Below, in pieces: positions 25,257-33,000 of a stretch of DNA of 34,252 bases (its first letter is position 1; each line of letters begins with the position of its first letter). The notes under the pieces were generated by a model that was given only the letters and a program-made list of their open reading frames with translations, searched no databases and was not told the origin of the DNA. This DNA is from Alkalibaculum sporogenes (GTDB taxonomy: Bacteria > Bacillota > Clostridia > Eubacteriales > Alkalibacteraceae). Location of the stretch: NCBI RefSeq assembly GCF_009362815.1, contig NZ_WHNX01000027.1, positions 1 to 34,252 of the forward strand. The letters run 5' to 3'. A program made the translations under genes and the position numbers.

Positions 25257-25484
25257 ATGATTATCAAAGTATTAGGAACAGGGTGTACCAATTGCAAAAA
25301 GTTAGAAGCAAACACAAAAAAAGCTGTAGAAGAAATGGGAATTGATGCAACTGTAGAAAAAGTCAGCGACATGAAAGAGATTATGTCCTATGGTGTCATG
25401 AAAACTCCAGCTCTTGTAGTAGATGAAAAAGTGAAAATAATGGGTAGAGTACCATCCAGCGAGGACATCAAGAAATATCTATAA
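25257..25484 (+). CDS. Thioredoxin-fold redox-active disulfide protein
   Basis: A 75-residue minimal thioredoxin-fold protein with the active-site pair GCTNCKK (Cys10, Cys13) and the cis-proline segment VMKTPALVVDE. It belongs to the group of small archaeal/clostridial redox disulfide proteins often encoded next to DUF318-type permeases. It may reduce the metalloid or keep the permease cysteines reduced. GGAG lies 9 bases upstream. It is part of the second ars transcription unit. Confidence 0.9.
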   Translation: MIIKVLGTGCTNCKKLEANTKKAVEEMGIDATVEKVSDMKEIMSYGVMKTPALVVDEKVKIMGRVPSSEDIKKYL

Positions 25485-25596
25485 ACAAAGCTTGAATAAG
25501 GTGAGTAATGAGCTACTACCTACTAAGTACTGTCCTCGTGTCCTGATGAATGTTTCTTGTGGCAGTATACATATGTAATAAAGGAGGTTATTAATT

Positions 25597-25965
25597 ATGA
25601 GTGAAGAAGAGAAAAATGAACTGCGAATTGTCGCCTGTCCAGGAATGTGCAATCTAGCTAAGTTAACCTCAAACGCAGCCGCCCAGGTAGCAAATGATGG
25701 GCATGGAAAGTTTGTAAAATTAGCTGGTCGTGCTAAGGAAGTAAAAATGAGATTAGCAGAAGCCGCTGAAGGTGCACAAGAATGGGTGTTAGTTGAAGGT
25801 TGCGATTATAGATGTGGTAAAAAATTTCTCGATAGAGAAGGGATTCAGGTTGAAAAAAATTTCCTAGTGTCAAGTACTGGTATAGAACGTGGAATTCATG
25901 TTGTTTACGGTGATGAAGTGGTAAAACATGTAGTCAAAGCTATTAAAGCTTTTCTTGATAATTAA
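25597..25965 (+). CDS. DGC-domain-like putative zinc-binding protein
   Basis: A 122-residue soluble protein with two CxxxC pairs, ACPGMCN (Cys14, Cys18) and VEGCDYRCGKK (Cys69, Cys73), in the layout of the DGC domain (putative zinc-binding proteins). The name-giving Asp-Gly-Cys is Glu-Gly-Cys here. The reaction is unknown. With four paired cysteines in an arsenic cluster it could bind a soft metal or metalloid. AAGGAGG lies before the ATG. A 112-base gap with a weak hairpin (25529-25567) separates it from the redox gene. Confidence 0.8.
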   Translation: MSEEEKNELRIVACPGMCNLAKLTSNAAAQVANDGHGKFVKLAGRAKEVKMRLAEAAEGAQEWVLVEGCDYRCGKKFLDREGIQVEKNFLVSSTGIERGIHVVYGDEVVKHVVKAIKAFLDN

Positions 25966-25993
25966 TTAATAGTATACGTAAGAGGTGAATCTA

Positions 25994-27043
25994 GTGAGTA
26001 TATATTTAGATAATGCAGCAACTACATACCCTAAACCGCAAACGGTCATCGAGTCCATGGCTAATTTTATGACGAATATAGGTGCTACCTCTGGTAGAGG
26101 TGCTTATGAAAAAGCACTACAATCAGATATGTTGGTTTACCAAGTAAGAAAACGTATCGCAACTTTATTTAATTTTAATGATCCTAAAAAAGTTATCTTT
26201 TCTTTAAATGCTACGGAATCATTAAACATAGCCATAAAAGGGATTCTTAAAAAAGGGGATCATGTTATTACTAGTTCTATTGAACATAATGCTGTTTGGC
26301 GCTGCTTAAAGACACTAGAGAGAGATATAGGAATAACTATATCAGTTGTACCTTTCAAAGAAATCGGAGAGATATGTAGAAAATACAATATACCATTCTT
26401 AGTTGATGCAGCTCAGACAGCAGGTGTATTTCCTATTGATGTAAAAGAGAGCAATATCAGTTTATTGGCGTTTACAGGACATAAGGGTTTGCTAGGTCCA
26501 ATGGGAATTGGAGGACTTGTTATAAACTGGGAGGGTGATTTAAATCCTCTTAAATCTGGTGGAACTGGTGGTGACTCAGCATATGAGTACCAACCCGATT
26601 ACTATCCAAATAGATTAGAAACTGGTACACTCAATGTTCCTGGTATAATAGGTCTTGGAGAGGGAATAAAATACATACAAGAAATTGGAGAAGATAAAAT
26701 TCACTCCAAAGAAAAACTATTGTTACGCTACGCTTTTAACCAATTGCAAAAAATCAAAGATATCATTATTTATGGACCAAAAGATAGTGAGAAAATTATT
26801 GGTGTAATTTCTTTTAATTTAAAAGGTAAGTCTTGCGAAGGAGTTGCTTATGAATTAGATCAACAGTTTGGGATAATGATTAGGGCAGGATTACATTGTG
26901 CCCCTTCAGCTCATGAAATTATTGGTACAAAAAAAGTAGGTACTTGTAGAATTGGGATTGGATATTTCAATGAGAAGGAAGATATTGAGTTTTTAGTAGA
27001 AGCACTTAAGAAAGTAAATAAGTTGAGTGAAGGGAATTGTTAA
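25994..27043 (+). CDS. Class V aminotransferase, cysteine-desulfurase-like, with internal deletion
   Basis: The likely start is GTG 25994, 6 bases after GAGGTG, giving 349 residues from MSIYLDNAATTYPKP; GTG 25985 overlaps that site. Fold-type I PLP enzyme features are present: YLDNAATT, the GHKGLLGPMG segment with the PLP Lys, the PLP-region VDAAQTAGVFPID, and RAGLHCAPS with the persulfide Cys. Between ISVVPF and KEIGEICRKYNI about 40 residues expected in cysteine desulfurases are missing. These include the HxSNVTG strand whose Asn contacts PLP. Relatives are usually about 380 residues. The enzyme may be inactive or altered. If active, it would release sulfane sulfur (or selenium). Confidence 0.8.
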   Translation: MSIYLDNAATTYPKPQTVIESMANFMTNIGATSGRGAYEKALQSDMLVYQVRKRIATLFNFNDPKKVIFSLNATESLNIAIKGILKKGDHVITSSIEHNAVWRCLKTLERDIGITISVVPFKEIGEICRKYNIPFLVDAAQTAGVFPIDVKESNISLLAFTGHKGLLGPMGIGGLVINWEGDLNPLKSGGTGGDSAYEYQPDYYPNRLETGTLNVPGIIGLGEGIKYIQEIGEDKIHSKEKLLLRYAFNQLQKIKDIIIYGPKDSEKIIGVISFNLKGKSCEGVAYELDQQFGIMIRAGLHCAPSAHEIIGTKKVGTCRIGIGYFNEKEDIEFLVEALKKVNKLSEGNC

Positions 27044-27046
27044 AAC

Positions 27047-27565
27047 ATGTTTTTAGAAGAAGTAAGAGTTACTTTTATTGAGCCCTGCACAGCAGATGCA
27101 AATAAAATGAGGTTTAAAGCTAAATTTTCAAGGGATATCTCGGAAATACTTCCATATCTGAATGCCCAGATAAAGACAGCGCAATATAATCATACAGCTG
27201 GAAACTTAACGTTTAACCAAGGAATTAAAATAATTACTATTTATAGCGATTCACTTGCAGTTGCGAAAATTATAAATGAAACGGAAGCATATGAAATGAG
27301 TGAATACATTCAAGATTTAATAAATGAGATTTATGAAAAAAAAGATGACATAGCTCCTCTATTTGAGACGCGAAAAAAACCTTCGGCATTTGAAATCTAT
27401 AAATATTTACCAAAGACAAATTGCCGAAAGTGTGGGGAAACGACCTGTTTAGCATTTGGAACAAAGTTAGTGTTAGGTCAATATCAAATAGAAAAATGTC
27501 GAACAATACATGAAGTTGAGTACAAAGAGAAGTTAGATAGGATGATGGGAATATTGAATTGCTAA
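27047..27565 (+). CDS. (Fe-S)-binding protein
   Basis: A 172-residue protein with an N-terminal alpha/beta region of unknown fold (residues 1-105). The C-terminal cluster motif LPKTNCRKCGETTCLAFGTKL is followed by QIEKC: a Cys-x2-Cys-x4-Cys set with a fourth Cys about 17 residues later. This is the 4Fe-4S domain found at the N-terminus of acetyl-CoA synthase corrinoid protein subunits and in RnfB-like proteins. It starts 3 bases after the desulfurase-like gene and closes the ars-type operon. It may receive its cluster or sulfur from the neighbouring enzyme; this is inference. Confidence 0.8.
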   Translation: MFLEEVRVTFIEPCTADANKMRFKAKFSRDISEILPYLNAQIKTAQYNHTAGNLTFNQGIKIITIYSDSLAVAKIINETEAYEMSEYIQDLINEIYEKKDDIAPLFETRKKPSAFEIYKYLPKTNCRKCGETTCLAFGTKLVLGQYQIEKCRTIHEVEYKEKLDRMMGILNC

Positions 27566-27960
27566 ATAGATAATTGTTAATTTAACCTTAGAGCGTATTT
27601 GCGACAGGACATCAGCCCTATTGGTGTAATACAGGTGTTTTCCCAATTAATATTCTCAATATTCTAAGTATTATGATAAGTTTTAATTATTTCTATTTAT
27701 AGAATTTATATCGAATAAGCGCTTTTATCATCAAGGTATTTATTAAAAAACTGTAAGTCTATATGCTGTCCTCATACTAGATATAGGTTCTAGTTATAGT
27801 TGTATATAAAGGTTGCAGGTGTGCTAGTTATCGCGAAGTAATGAGCCAAGTGGCTGATTGCAGACATTTGGCGACTGCCGCATAACCGCGAGAAACTCGT
27901 AAAGTGTGTTTCTTGCGGTTTAATAATATAGCTTTTGTAGAATAATCATTTTCCTGGATT
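27566..27960. other. 395-bp intergenic region with a GC-rich, potentially structured island
   Basis: No convincing gene is seen. The stretch 27821-27902 is about 51% G+C by hand count, far above its AT-rich surroundings. It holds nested complementary segments (gttat/ataac, ccaa/ttgg) and ends in a strong hairpin (27884-27920). It could encode a small structured RNA or be a decayed element. Confidence 0.4.
27884..27920 (+). terminator. Hairpin, possible terminator or structured-RNA 3' end
   Basis: aaccgcgagaaac (27884-27896) and gtttcttgcggtt (27908-27920) form a 13-bp stem with one G-T pair and an 11-base loop, followed by taataata. The tail is only moderately T-rich. It lies between the convergent ars-type operon and the ABC-F gene. 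Confidence 0.5.
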
Positions 27961-29514
27961 TTATAGATTTGTTGAGTACTGCTCAAGATTCCAGATTTCA
28001 GTAGCTACATCCTTGTAAAATTCCGGTTCGTGAGATATTAATAGTATCCCACCTTTATATTCTTTTAAGGATCTTTTCAATTCATTTTTTGCATCTACAT
28101 CCAGATGGTTTGTAGGTTCATCTAGAAGCAATATGTTAGACTCTCTATTTAATATCTTACAAAGTCTTACCTTGGCTTGTTCCCCACCGCTTAGAACCAT
28201 TATCTTGGATTCAATATGGTTAGTAGTTAGTCCACATTTAGCCAGTGCGACCCTTACTTCAAACTGAGTCCAACTGGGAAATTCTTGCCATATCTCCTCT
28301 ATACAGGATCTATCATTCTTTCCCTTTATCTCCTGCTCGAAGTATCCAATCTCCAAAGTATCTCCCAATTCTACTTCACCTTCATAAGGCTTTATTTGTC
28401 CTAATATTGATTTCATAAAAGTAGTCTTACCGATACCATTTGCTCCTACTATGGCAATTCTTTGACCTCTTTCCATTACAAGATTTAATGGTTTAGATAG
28501 TGGACAATCATACCCTATGACTAAATCCTTGGCTTCAAATATAAGCTTTCCAGCAGTTCTCCCTTCTTTGAATTTAAACTCTGGCTTCGGTTTATCCCTT
28601 GCCAACTCAATAATATTCATCTTATCCAACTTTTTCTGTCTGGACATAGCCATATTTCTTGTAGCAACCCTAGCTTTATTTCTAGCAACAAAATCCTCGA
28701 GTTCTGCAATTTCCTGTTGTTGTCTTTTATATGCTGCTTCATGCTGAGATTTTTTAGCTTCATAAACCCGTTCAAAATCGTTATAATTTCCTACATAACG
28801 GGTGACTTCTTTATCCTCTACGTGATATATAAGGTTTACTACGCTATTTAAGAATGTAATATCATGGGATATAAGTAAAAAGGCATTTTCATATTCCTGA
28901 AGATATCTCTTAAGCCATACTACATGTTGTTCATCTAAATAGTTGGTAGGTTCATCGAGCATAAGGATATCTGGTTTTTCTAAAAGTAGCTTTGCTAAAA
29001 GGACTTTAGTTCTTTGACCACCACTTAAGTCGTCTACATCCCTTTCTAATCCAATTTCATCAAGTCCTAGTCCTCTGGCTGTTTCTCCTACCTTTGAGTC
29101 AACAATATAGAAGTCATTATGGTCTAGGATATCCTGAATGGTTCCTACCTCTTCCATTATTGCATCTAGTTCATCCTCAGATACCTCACCCATCTTCATA
29201 TATAAATCCTGCATTTCTTGCTCCATATCGAATAGATACTTAAAAGCACCCCTAAGGGCATCTCTGATGCTCATGCCCTTTTCAAGGACCGTATGTTGGT
29301 CTAAGTATCCTACTCTAACTCTCTTTGCCCATTCTATCTGACCTTCATCAGGCTCAAGCTTACCAGTTATTATGTTCATAAAAGAGGATTTGCCTTCGCC
29401 ATTTGCTCCTATTAAACCTACGTGCTCCCCTTTTAAAAGTCTGAAGGATACATCTTTTAAAATTTCTCTGCCGCCATAATCATGATTTAGGTTATTTACT
29501 GTTAATATACTCAT
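27961..29514 (-). CDS. ABC-F family ATPase (YkpA/YbiT-like)
   Basis: A 517-residue soluble protein with two ABC ATPase domains and no membrane segment. The first has GANGEGKSS (about 36-44), LSGGQRTK and LMLDEPTNYLD. The second has GANGIGKTT (about 354), LSGGEQAKVR and LLLDEPTNHLD. A charged linker of about 80 residues (about 235-315) separates them, as in ribosome-associated ABC-F translation factors. It probably binds the ribosomal E-site and resolves stalled states; antibiotic protection is possible but the sequence does not show it. It resembles the YkpA/YbiT housekeeping branch. The N-terminus MSILTVNNL is typical. Confidence 0.92.
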   Translation of the reverse strand: MSILTVNNLNHDYGGREILKDVSFRLLKGEHVGLIGANGEGKSSFMNIITGKLEPDEGQIEWAKRVRVGYLDQHTVLEKGMSIRDALRGAFKYLFDMEQEMQDLYMKMGEVSEDELDAIMEEVGTIQDILDHNDFYIVDSKVGETARGLGLDEIGLERDVDDLSGGQRTKVLLAKLLLEKPDILMLDEPTNYLDEQHVVWLKRYLQEYENAFLLISHDITFLNSVVNLIYHVEDKEVTRYVGNYNDFERVYEAKKSQHEAAYKRQQQEIAELEDFVARNKARVATRNMAMSRQKKLDKMNIIELARDKPKPEFKFKEGRTAGKLIFEAKDLVIGYDCPLSKPLNLVMERGQRIAIVGANGIGKTTFMKSILGQIKPYEGEVELGDTLEIGYFEQEIKGKNDRSCIEEIWQEFPSWTQFEVRVALAKCGLTTNHIESKIMVLSGGEQAKVRLCKILNRESNILLLDEPTNHLDVDAKNELKRSLKEYKGGILLISHEPEFYKDVATEIWNLEQYSTNL

Positions 29515-29683
29515 TTAAGACACCTCTAATTAGTTCAAAATTCATAATGCATAATGCACTATTCTGCTTTTATATCTTACCTATTCTAAGGTTAATAATC
29601 AATAGTTAAGTCTAGAAAACACTTATCTTTCTTTTTATCTTGAAATCTTGAAGCGGGAGCGATACCCAATTTGTCTAGACTGA

Positions 29684-29863
29684 AAGGAAAGAGAAGGTGA
29701 ATGGTATTACCCCTATACCGCTAACTTAGATGCTGATATTGAAGAAGGGCTCAAAGAAGGCTGGCTTTACAAAGCTGATACCATTGAGGAATTAGCAAAA
29801 TTCTTCGGAACTACGAACCTAAAGGAAACTATAGACGAGCCTGTTCTAGCGGAAAATACATAG
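29684..29863 (+). pseudogene. C-terminal fragment of an FAD-dependent fumarate-reductase-like flavoprotein
   Basis: The frame opening after a stop at 29681 reads EWYYPYTANLDADIEEG, then LYKADTIEELAKFFG and LKETID, and stops at 29861. The KADTIEELA...L..TI pattern is the well-known C-terminal-half motif of FAD_binding_2 flavoproteins (fumarate/urocanate reductase type). The FAD-binding N-terminus and the rest of the domain are absent, there is no start codon with a ribosome site, and the frame closes by fusion to unrelated sequence. It is a decayed gene piece. Confidence 0.65.
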
Positions 29864-30126
29864 ATGGTACTTATTCAAAAGAGGCTAGTGGCAATGGAGG
29901 TAAAATGACTGTAGAAGTGAAAATCATAGGTGAAAAAATAAACGAAATCAATGTCTTAGATAATCAAGAAACACCTACGATGATTACAACAGTTGAAGAA
30001 ACATTAATACCTCAAATAATCAAAGGGCAGACCATCGAAGCCGTTGATACCGTATCAGGAGCAACGAATTCTAGCAATGCAGTATTAGATGCAGTAGGTC
30101 AATCTTTAGCAGAAGCAACTAAATAA
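29839..30126 (+). pseudogene. FMN-binding domain fragment of a flavoprotein lipoprotein
   Basis: The frame reads ACSSGKYIDGTYSKEASGNG, which looks like the mature N-terminus after a lipoprotein cleavage site. The FMN_bind domain body follows (TVEVKI, NQETPTMITTVEETLIPQII) and ends with the flavinylation-type motif DTVSGATNSSNAVLDAV, where the Thr can carry covalent FMN. The signal peptide is missing, as is everything after the domain. The first ATG (29905) lies inside the domain and GGAGG is present upstream, so a 73-residue peptide could be made. It is joined out of frame to the FAD-domain piece, which suggests deletion between related flavoprotein genes. Confidence 0.65.
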
Positions 30127-30152
30127 ATTGATGGATTAGAAGATCAAAACAA

Positions 30153-30193
30153 TGGCTAACAGTAATAGAAATTCATCCTATTACTGTTAGCCA
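30153..30193 (+). terminator. Terminator after the flavoprotein remnant
   Basis: A perfect 16-bp stem, tggctaacagtaatag (30153-30168) and ctattactgttagcca (30178-30193), has a 9-base loop. The following 270 bases (30194-30465) show no gene or clear signal apart from a 7-bp inverted repeat (30438-30444 and 30459-30465) abutting the URO-D stop codon. Confidence 0.8.
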
Positions 30194-30465
30194 CTTGTAT
30201 TTAAGAATTTAATTTGTTATTTACTCAATGTTTCCACTAATAAAAGTGTGTTGAATACTTGATAAATCAAACAAATTGGAAAATTGCACTATTTCTAAAC
30301 GTCCATCGAAAAGAATGTAAAATAAAGTAATTTAAATGAATTAAGCGCATAATTGTACAAATATGTAGTAACTATTTAATTAATATATTACATCACTGAT
30401 ATTGTTTAATGATAAAAGGTATTAAAACTGGTTAGTATTTCATAGGTGGCATTTACGATATGAAA

Positions 30466-31443
30466 CTAGAACATTTTTTTGCTCATTCTTTCAATTGCTG
30501 CATTTGTTTCCTCATAAACACCTGAGAAAGAACTCATATCTAAACCTTGGCTTAAATTTGGAATAAAGTAGTATTTGCCGCACCTTTTACATGCCTGTTC
30601 TACATATTCTTCAACAATTTCTGGAGTCCATCCAGGAAAGTCAACGACACCGCTATCAATATCCCCCATAAAAGTAATTTCTTTACCATATTTATTGATA
30701 AGCTCAGGAGTGTTATTCGTAGTCATAACTCCCTGCCAGATATCGATGCCCATTTCAATCATATAGGGTACTAGGTTAGCTGCATAAGTATCACTATGAT
30801 GAACAATTAATTCAACACCATTATCTTTCCAAAATCCATATATTTTTTTATACGCAGGTACAAAAAATTCTTCAAACATTTCAGGAGAAAGGAAGGAATT
30901 CTTTTGGCTACCCCAGTCATCATGATGGAAAAGTGCATCAGGATGAAGATGTTCAATCACTACTTTAGCATATTCTAACTCATATTGAGTTAGATATTCA
31001 ATGAGTTCATGAATTGCTTCAGGTTCTTCATAAAATGCCATCAACGCATCTTCCATTCCCATAAGGTGATGTGTCATTTCAAATAGCCCAGGCCAAACTA
31101 CAGCAGCTACAAATTTATCGTTACGATCAATAGAATTAGCGTGATCTATCGCTGCTCCCCACACTTCTTCGGGAAAATCAATGGAAGGTGATTTAACGTA
31201 TTTTTTCCAATCTGTAATATCCTTTAATACTTTATGTTCCTCATCATGTAATGGGAATTCACCGAGTTGACCTTCTGGCCAGCTAAATGTGATACCCCAT
31301 CCGTTAGTGACTTCCGAGCCTGGTTCAGGCCCTTGTTCCATAGGTGCTTCTAGTATCATTTCCATAAACTCATATTGGTTTACAAATCGGTCTGGATTGC
31401 CACCCTTCATGGTTTCTATTAAATTCTGTCTTTTTGTTAACAT
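30466..31443 (-). CDS. Uroporphyrinogen decarboxylase (URO-D) domain protein
   Basis: A 325-residue TIM-barrel protein of the URO-D superfamily. Typical blocks are MEDALMAFYEEPEAIHELIEYL, HHDDWGSQKNSFLSPEMFEEF, YKKIYGFWKDNGVELIVHHSD and NLSQGLDMSS. Clostridial members are mostly methyltransferases acting with corrinoid proteins (MtaA/CmuA type) that bind zinc through a His-x-Cys and a later Cys. Here the equivalent positions read HHSD and PNLSQG, with no cysteine. A zinc-dependent methyltransfer is therefore not supported. It is too short and lacks context for true haem synthesis. AGGGGG precedes the ATG. It is co-transcribed with the MFS transporter. Confidence 0.85.
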   Translation of the reverse strand: MLTKRQNLIETMKGGNPDRFVNQYEFMEMILEAPMEQGPEPGSEVTNGWGITFSWPEGQLGEFPLHDEEHKVLKDITDWKKYVKSPSIDFPEEVWGAAIDHANSIDRNDKFVAAVVWPGLFEMTHHLMGMEDALMAFYEEPEAIHELIEYLTQYELEYAKVVIEHLHPDALFHHDDWGSQKNSFLSPEMFEEFFVPAYKKIYGFWKDNGVELIVHHSDTYAANLVPYMIEMGIDIWQGVMTTNNTPELINKYGKEITFMGDIDSGVVDFPGWTPEIVEEYVEQACKRCGKYYFIPNLSQGLDMSSFSGVYEETNAAIERMSKKMF

Positions 31444-31487
31444 ATATTTAAACCCCCTTATGTTTTATTAGATAAAGTTAAGCTTAT

Positions 31488-32723
31488 TTATTCTTCTACT
31501 ATTGCACTTCCTTTTATATTAAGTGCTTGATACTCTGAAGGATATTTTTTATTTCGGATTGTGAGCAATACGGATGCTACAGAACCTATAGCTAATACCG
31601 ATATATAGACAGGCATAGTTCCTGTTAATGTATCTACTCCTATAATGCCTTGAAGATAGGTAACTAGATATGTAGAGATGAAAAAACTAACTCCATTCAC
31701 TGCTGTGATGATACCGATAGAATTTGAAATCTGAGATGGTGGAACGACTACTGTAGCTCTCATATAAAAATAAGAAAAACCGTTACCATAAGCAGCTCCC
31801 ATTATTGTACACACTACACCAACAATAATAGCATTTTGGGTAATTAAAAGAATTAAGTAACCTAAAGCTAAAATAATATAGCTAGGGATGATTGATCCTC
31901 TGCCCAATTTAGAATATGTAACTCCGAAAAGAAGACATGCACATAGGCTGCCGATAGTTCCAAGGGATGATAGAATACCAACAAGAGATTCGTTGCCAAT
32001 GCTGTTTTCAAGTACATATACAGCTATTTGGAAGAAAATAACTCCATACATAGCATTCCAAATAAACATTGAAATACATAAAGAACCAAATGTCTTAAGA
32101 GGAATAGGATCTTTTTTAATAGCTTTTTTATTTTCATCTACGTTTTGCTTCTCCGGAGGAGTTTTGGGGACGAATAATACGACCATAATTAATATGGGTA
32201 CCCCAATCCAGTATACCTTGAATACTGACTGCCAGGAGTCTGCTGCAAAATATCCTGCTATTAATCCAATCACTGCTCCAACACCAGCCATTGAACCATT
32301 GAATGCTCCCATCATTGCACTCCGCTTATTTTCATTAGTATAAACTTCTGCTATTAATGACATAGCAGTTACGTTGATAAAGCCAATCCCCACGCCCACC
32401 AGGGAACGCATAGCTGCAATATAGAAGGCACTTTCAATAACAACTCCGAAAATAGCTCCTACTGTAAATAATGCAAATCCAAAGGTAAGAAGGGTCTTTT
32501 TACTAAAATACTGGACCAACTTGCCACAGGCGAGAGCTGAAATTACCGAAATTAGTACAGGTCCTGAAATGATGAAATTTACTAAATTGACTTGTGCACC
32601 AAAAACTTCAAAGAAACTTCCTATTGCCGGAACGATGACCATGTCAGCCATAACACCTACGTTTGTTAAAAAAAGTGCAGCTAAAAATAGAATCATCCTT
32701 CCCTTACTCATTTCTTTTTGCAT
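31488..32723 (-). CDS. MFS transporter
   Basis: A 411-residue major facilitator with about twelve membrane segments and a central charged loop (about 190-210). The A-like region CGKLVQYFSKKTLL and the RSLVGVGIGF helix are recognisable. It is first in the operon with the URO-D family gene (44-base gap), so it probably imports that protein's substrate, for example a methoxylated or methylated compound; this is inference. GAGGAGG lies 9 bases before the ATG. The divergent TetR gene upstream likely controls it. Confidence 0.88.
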   Translation of the reverse strand: MQKEMSKGRMILFLAALFLTNVGVMADMVIVPAIGSFFEVFGAQVNLVNFIISGPVLISVISALACGKLVQYFSKKTLLTFGFALFTVGAIFGVVIESAFYIAAMRSLVGVGIGFINVTAMSLIAEVYTNENKRSAMMGAFNGSMAGVGAVIGLIAGYFAADSWQSVFKVYWIGVPILIMVVLFVPKTPPEKQNVDENKKAIKKDPIPLKTFGSLCISMFIWNAMYGVIFFQIAVYVLENSIGNESLVGILSSLGTIGSLCACLLFGVTYSKLGRGSIIPSYIILALGYLILLITQNAIIVGVVCTIMGAAYGNGFSYFYMRATVVVPPSQISNSIGIITAVNGVSFFISTYLVTYLQGIIGVDTLTGTMPVYISVLAIGSVASVLLTIRNKKYPSEYQALNIKGSAIVEE

Positions 32724-32860
32724 AAAACAATACCTCCTCTTAATTTTTTAAATACTAAATAGTAGATAAGATGTGTTACCTAACATAGAATCATCGCAGA
32801 GCTCCAACATATGTCATAGATTACAAACATAATATAACTTTGAATAAGAATATGGTATAA

Positions 32861-32895
32861 TTAAGTTATAACTTAATTTAGTTATAACTTAATTT
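32861..32895. promoter_or_regulatory. Tandem operator between the MFS and TetR genes
   Basis: The 16-base unit agttataacttaattt occurs twice head to tail (32864-32879 and 32880-32895). Each copy contains the palindrome agttataact, and the first extends to ttaagttataacttaa (32861-32876). It is the probable binding site of the TetR-family regulator. Confidence 0.75.
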
Positions 32896-33000
32896 GATGC
32901 AATTGTCAACATATAGTTGTAATAAAAAATAAATTTATAATTTTATATTTAACCATTACTAAATTTTTGCTATAATTAATAAATACTGGAGGGGATCAAC

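Noticed and set aside
27881-27920. Group II intron domain V or intron end
   Set aside because: A cgagaaactcg hairpin is present, but the AGC triad, bulge and length of domain V are not, and there is no reverse-transcriptase gene.
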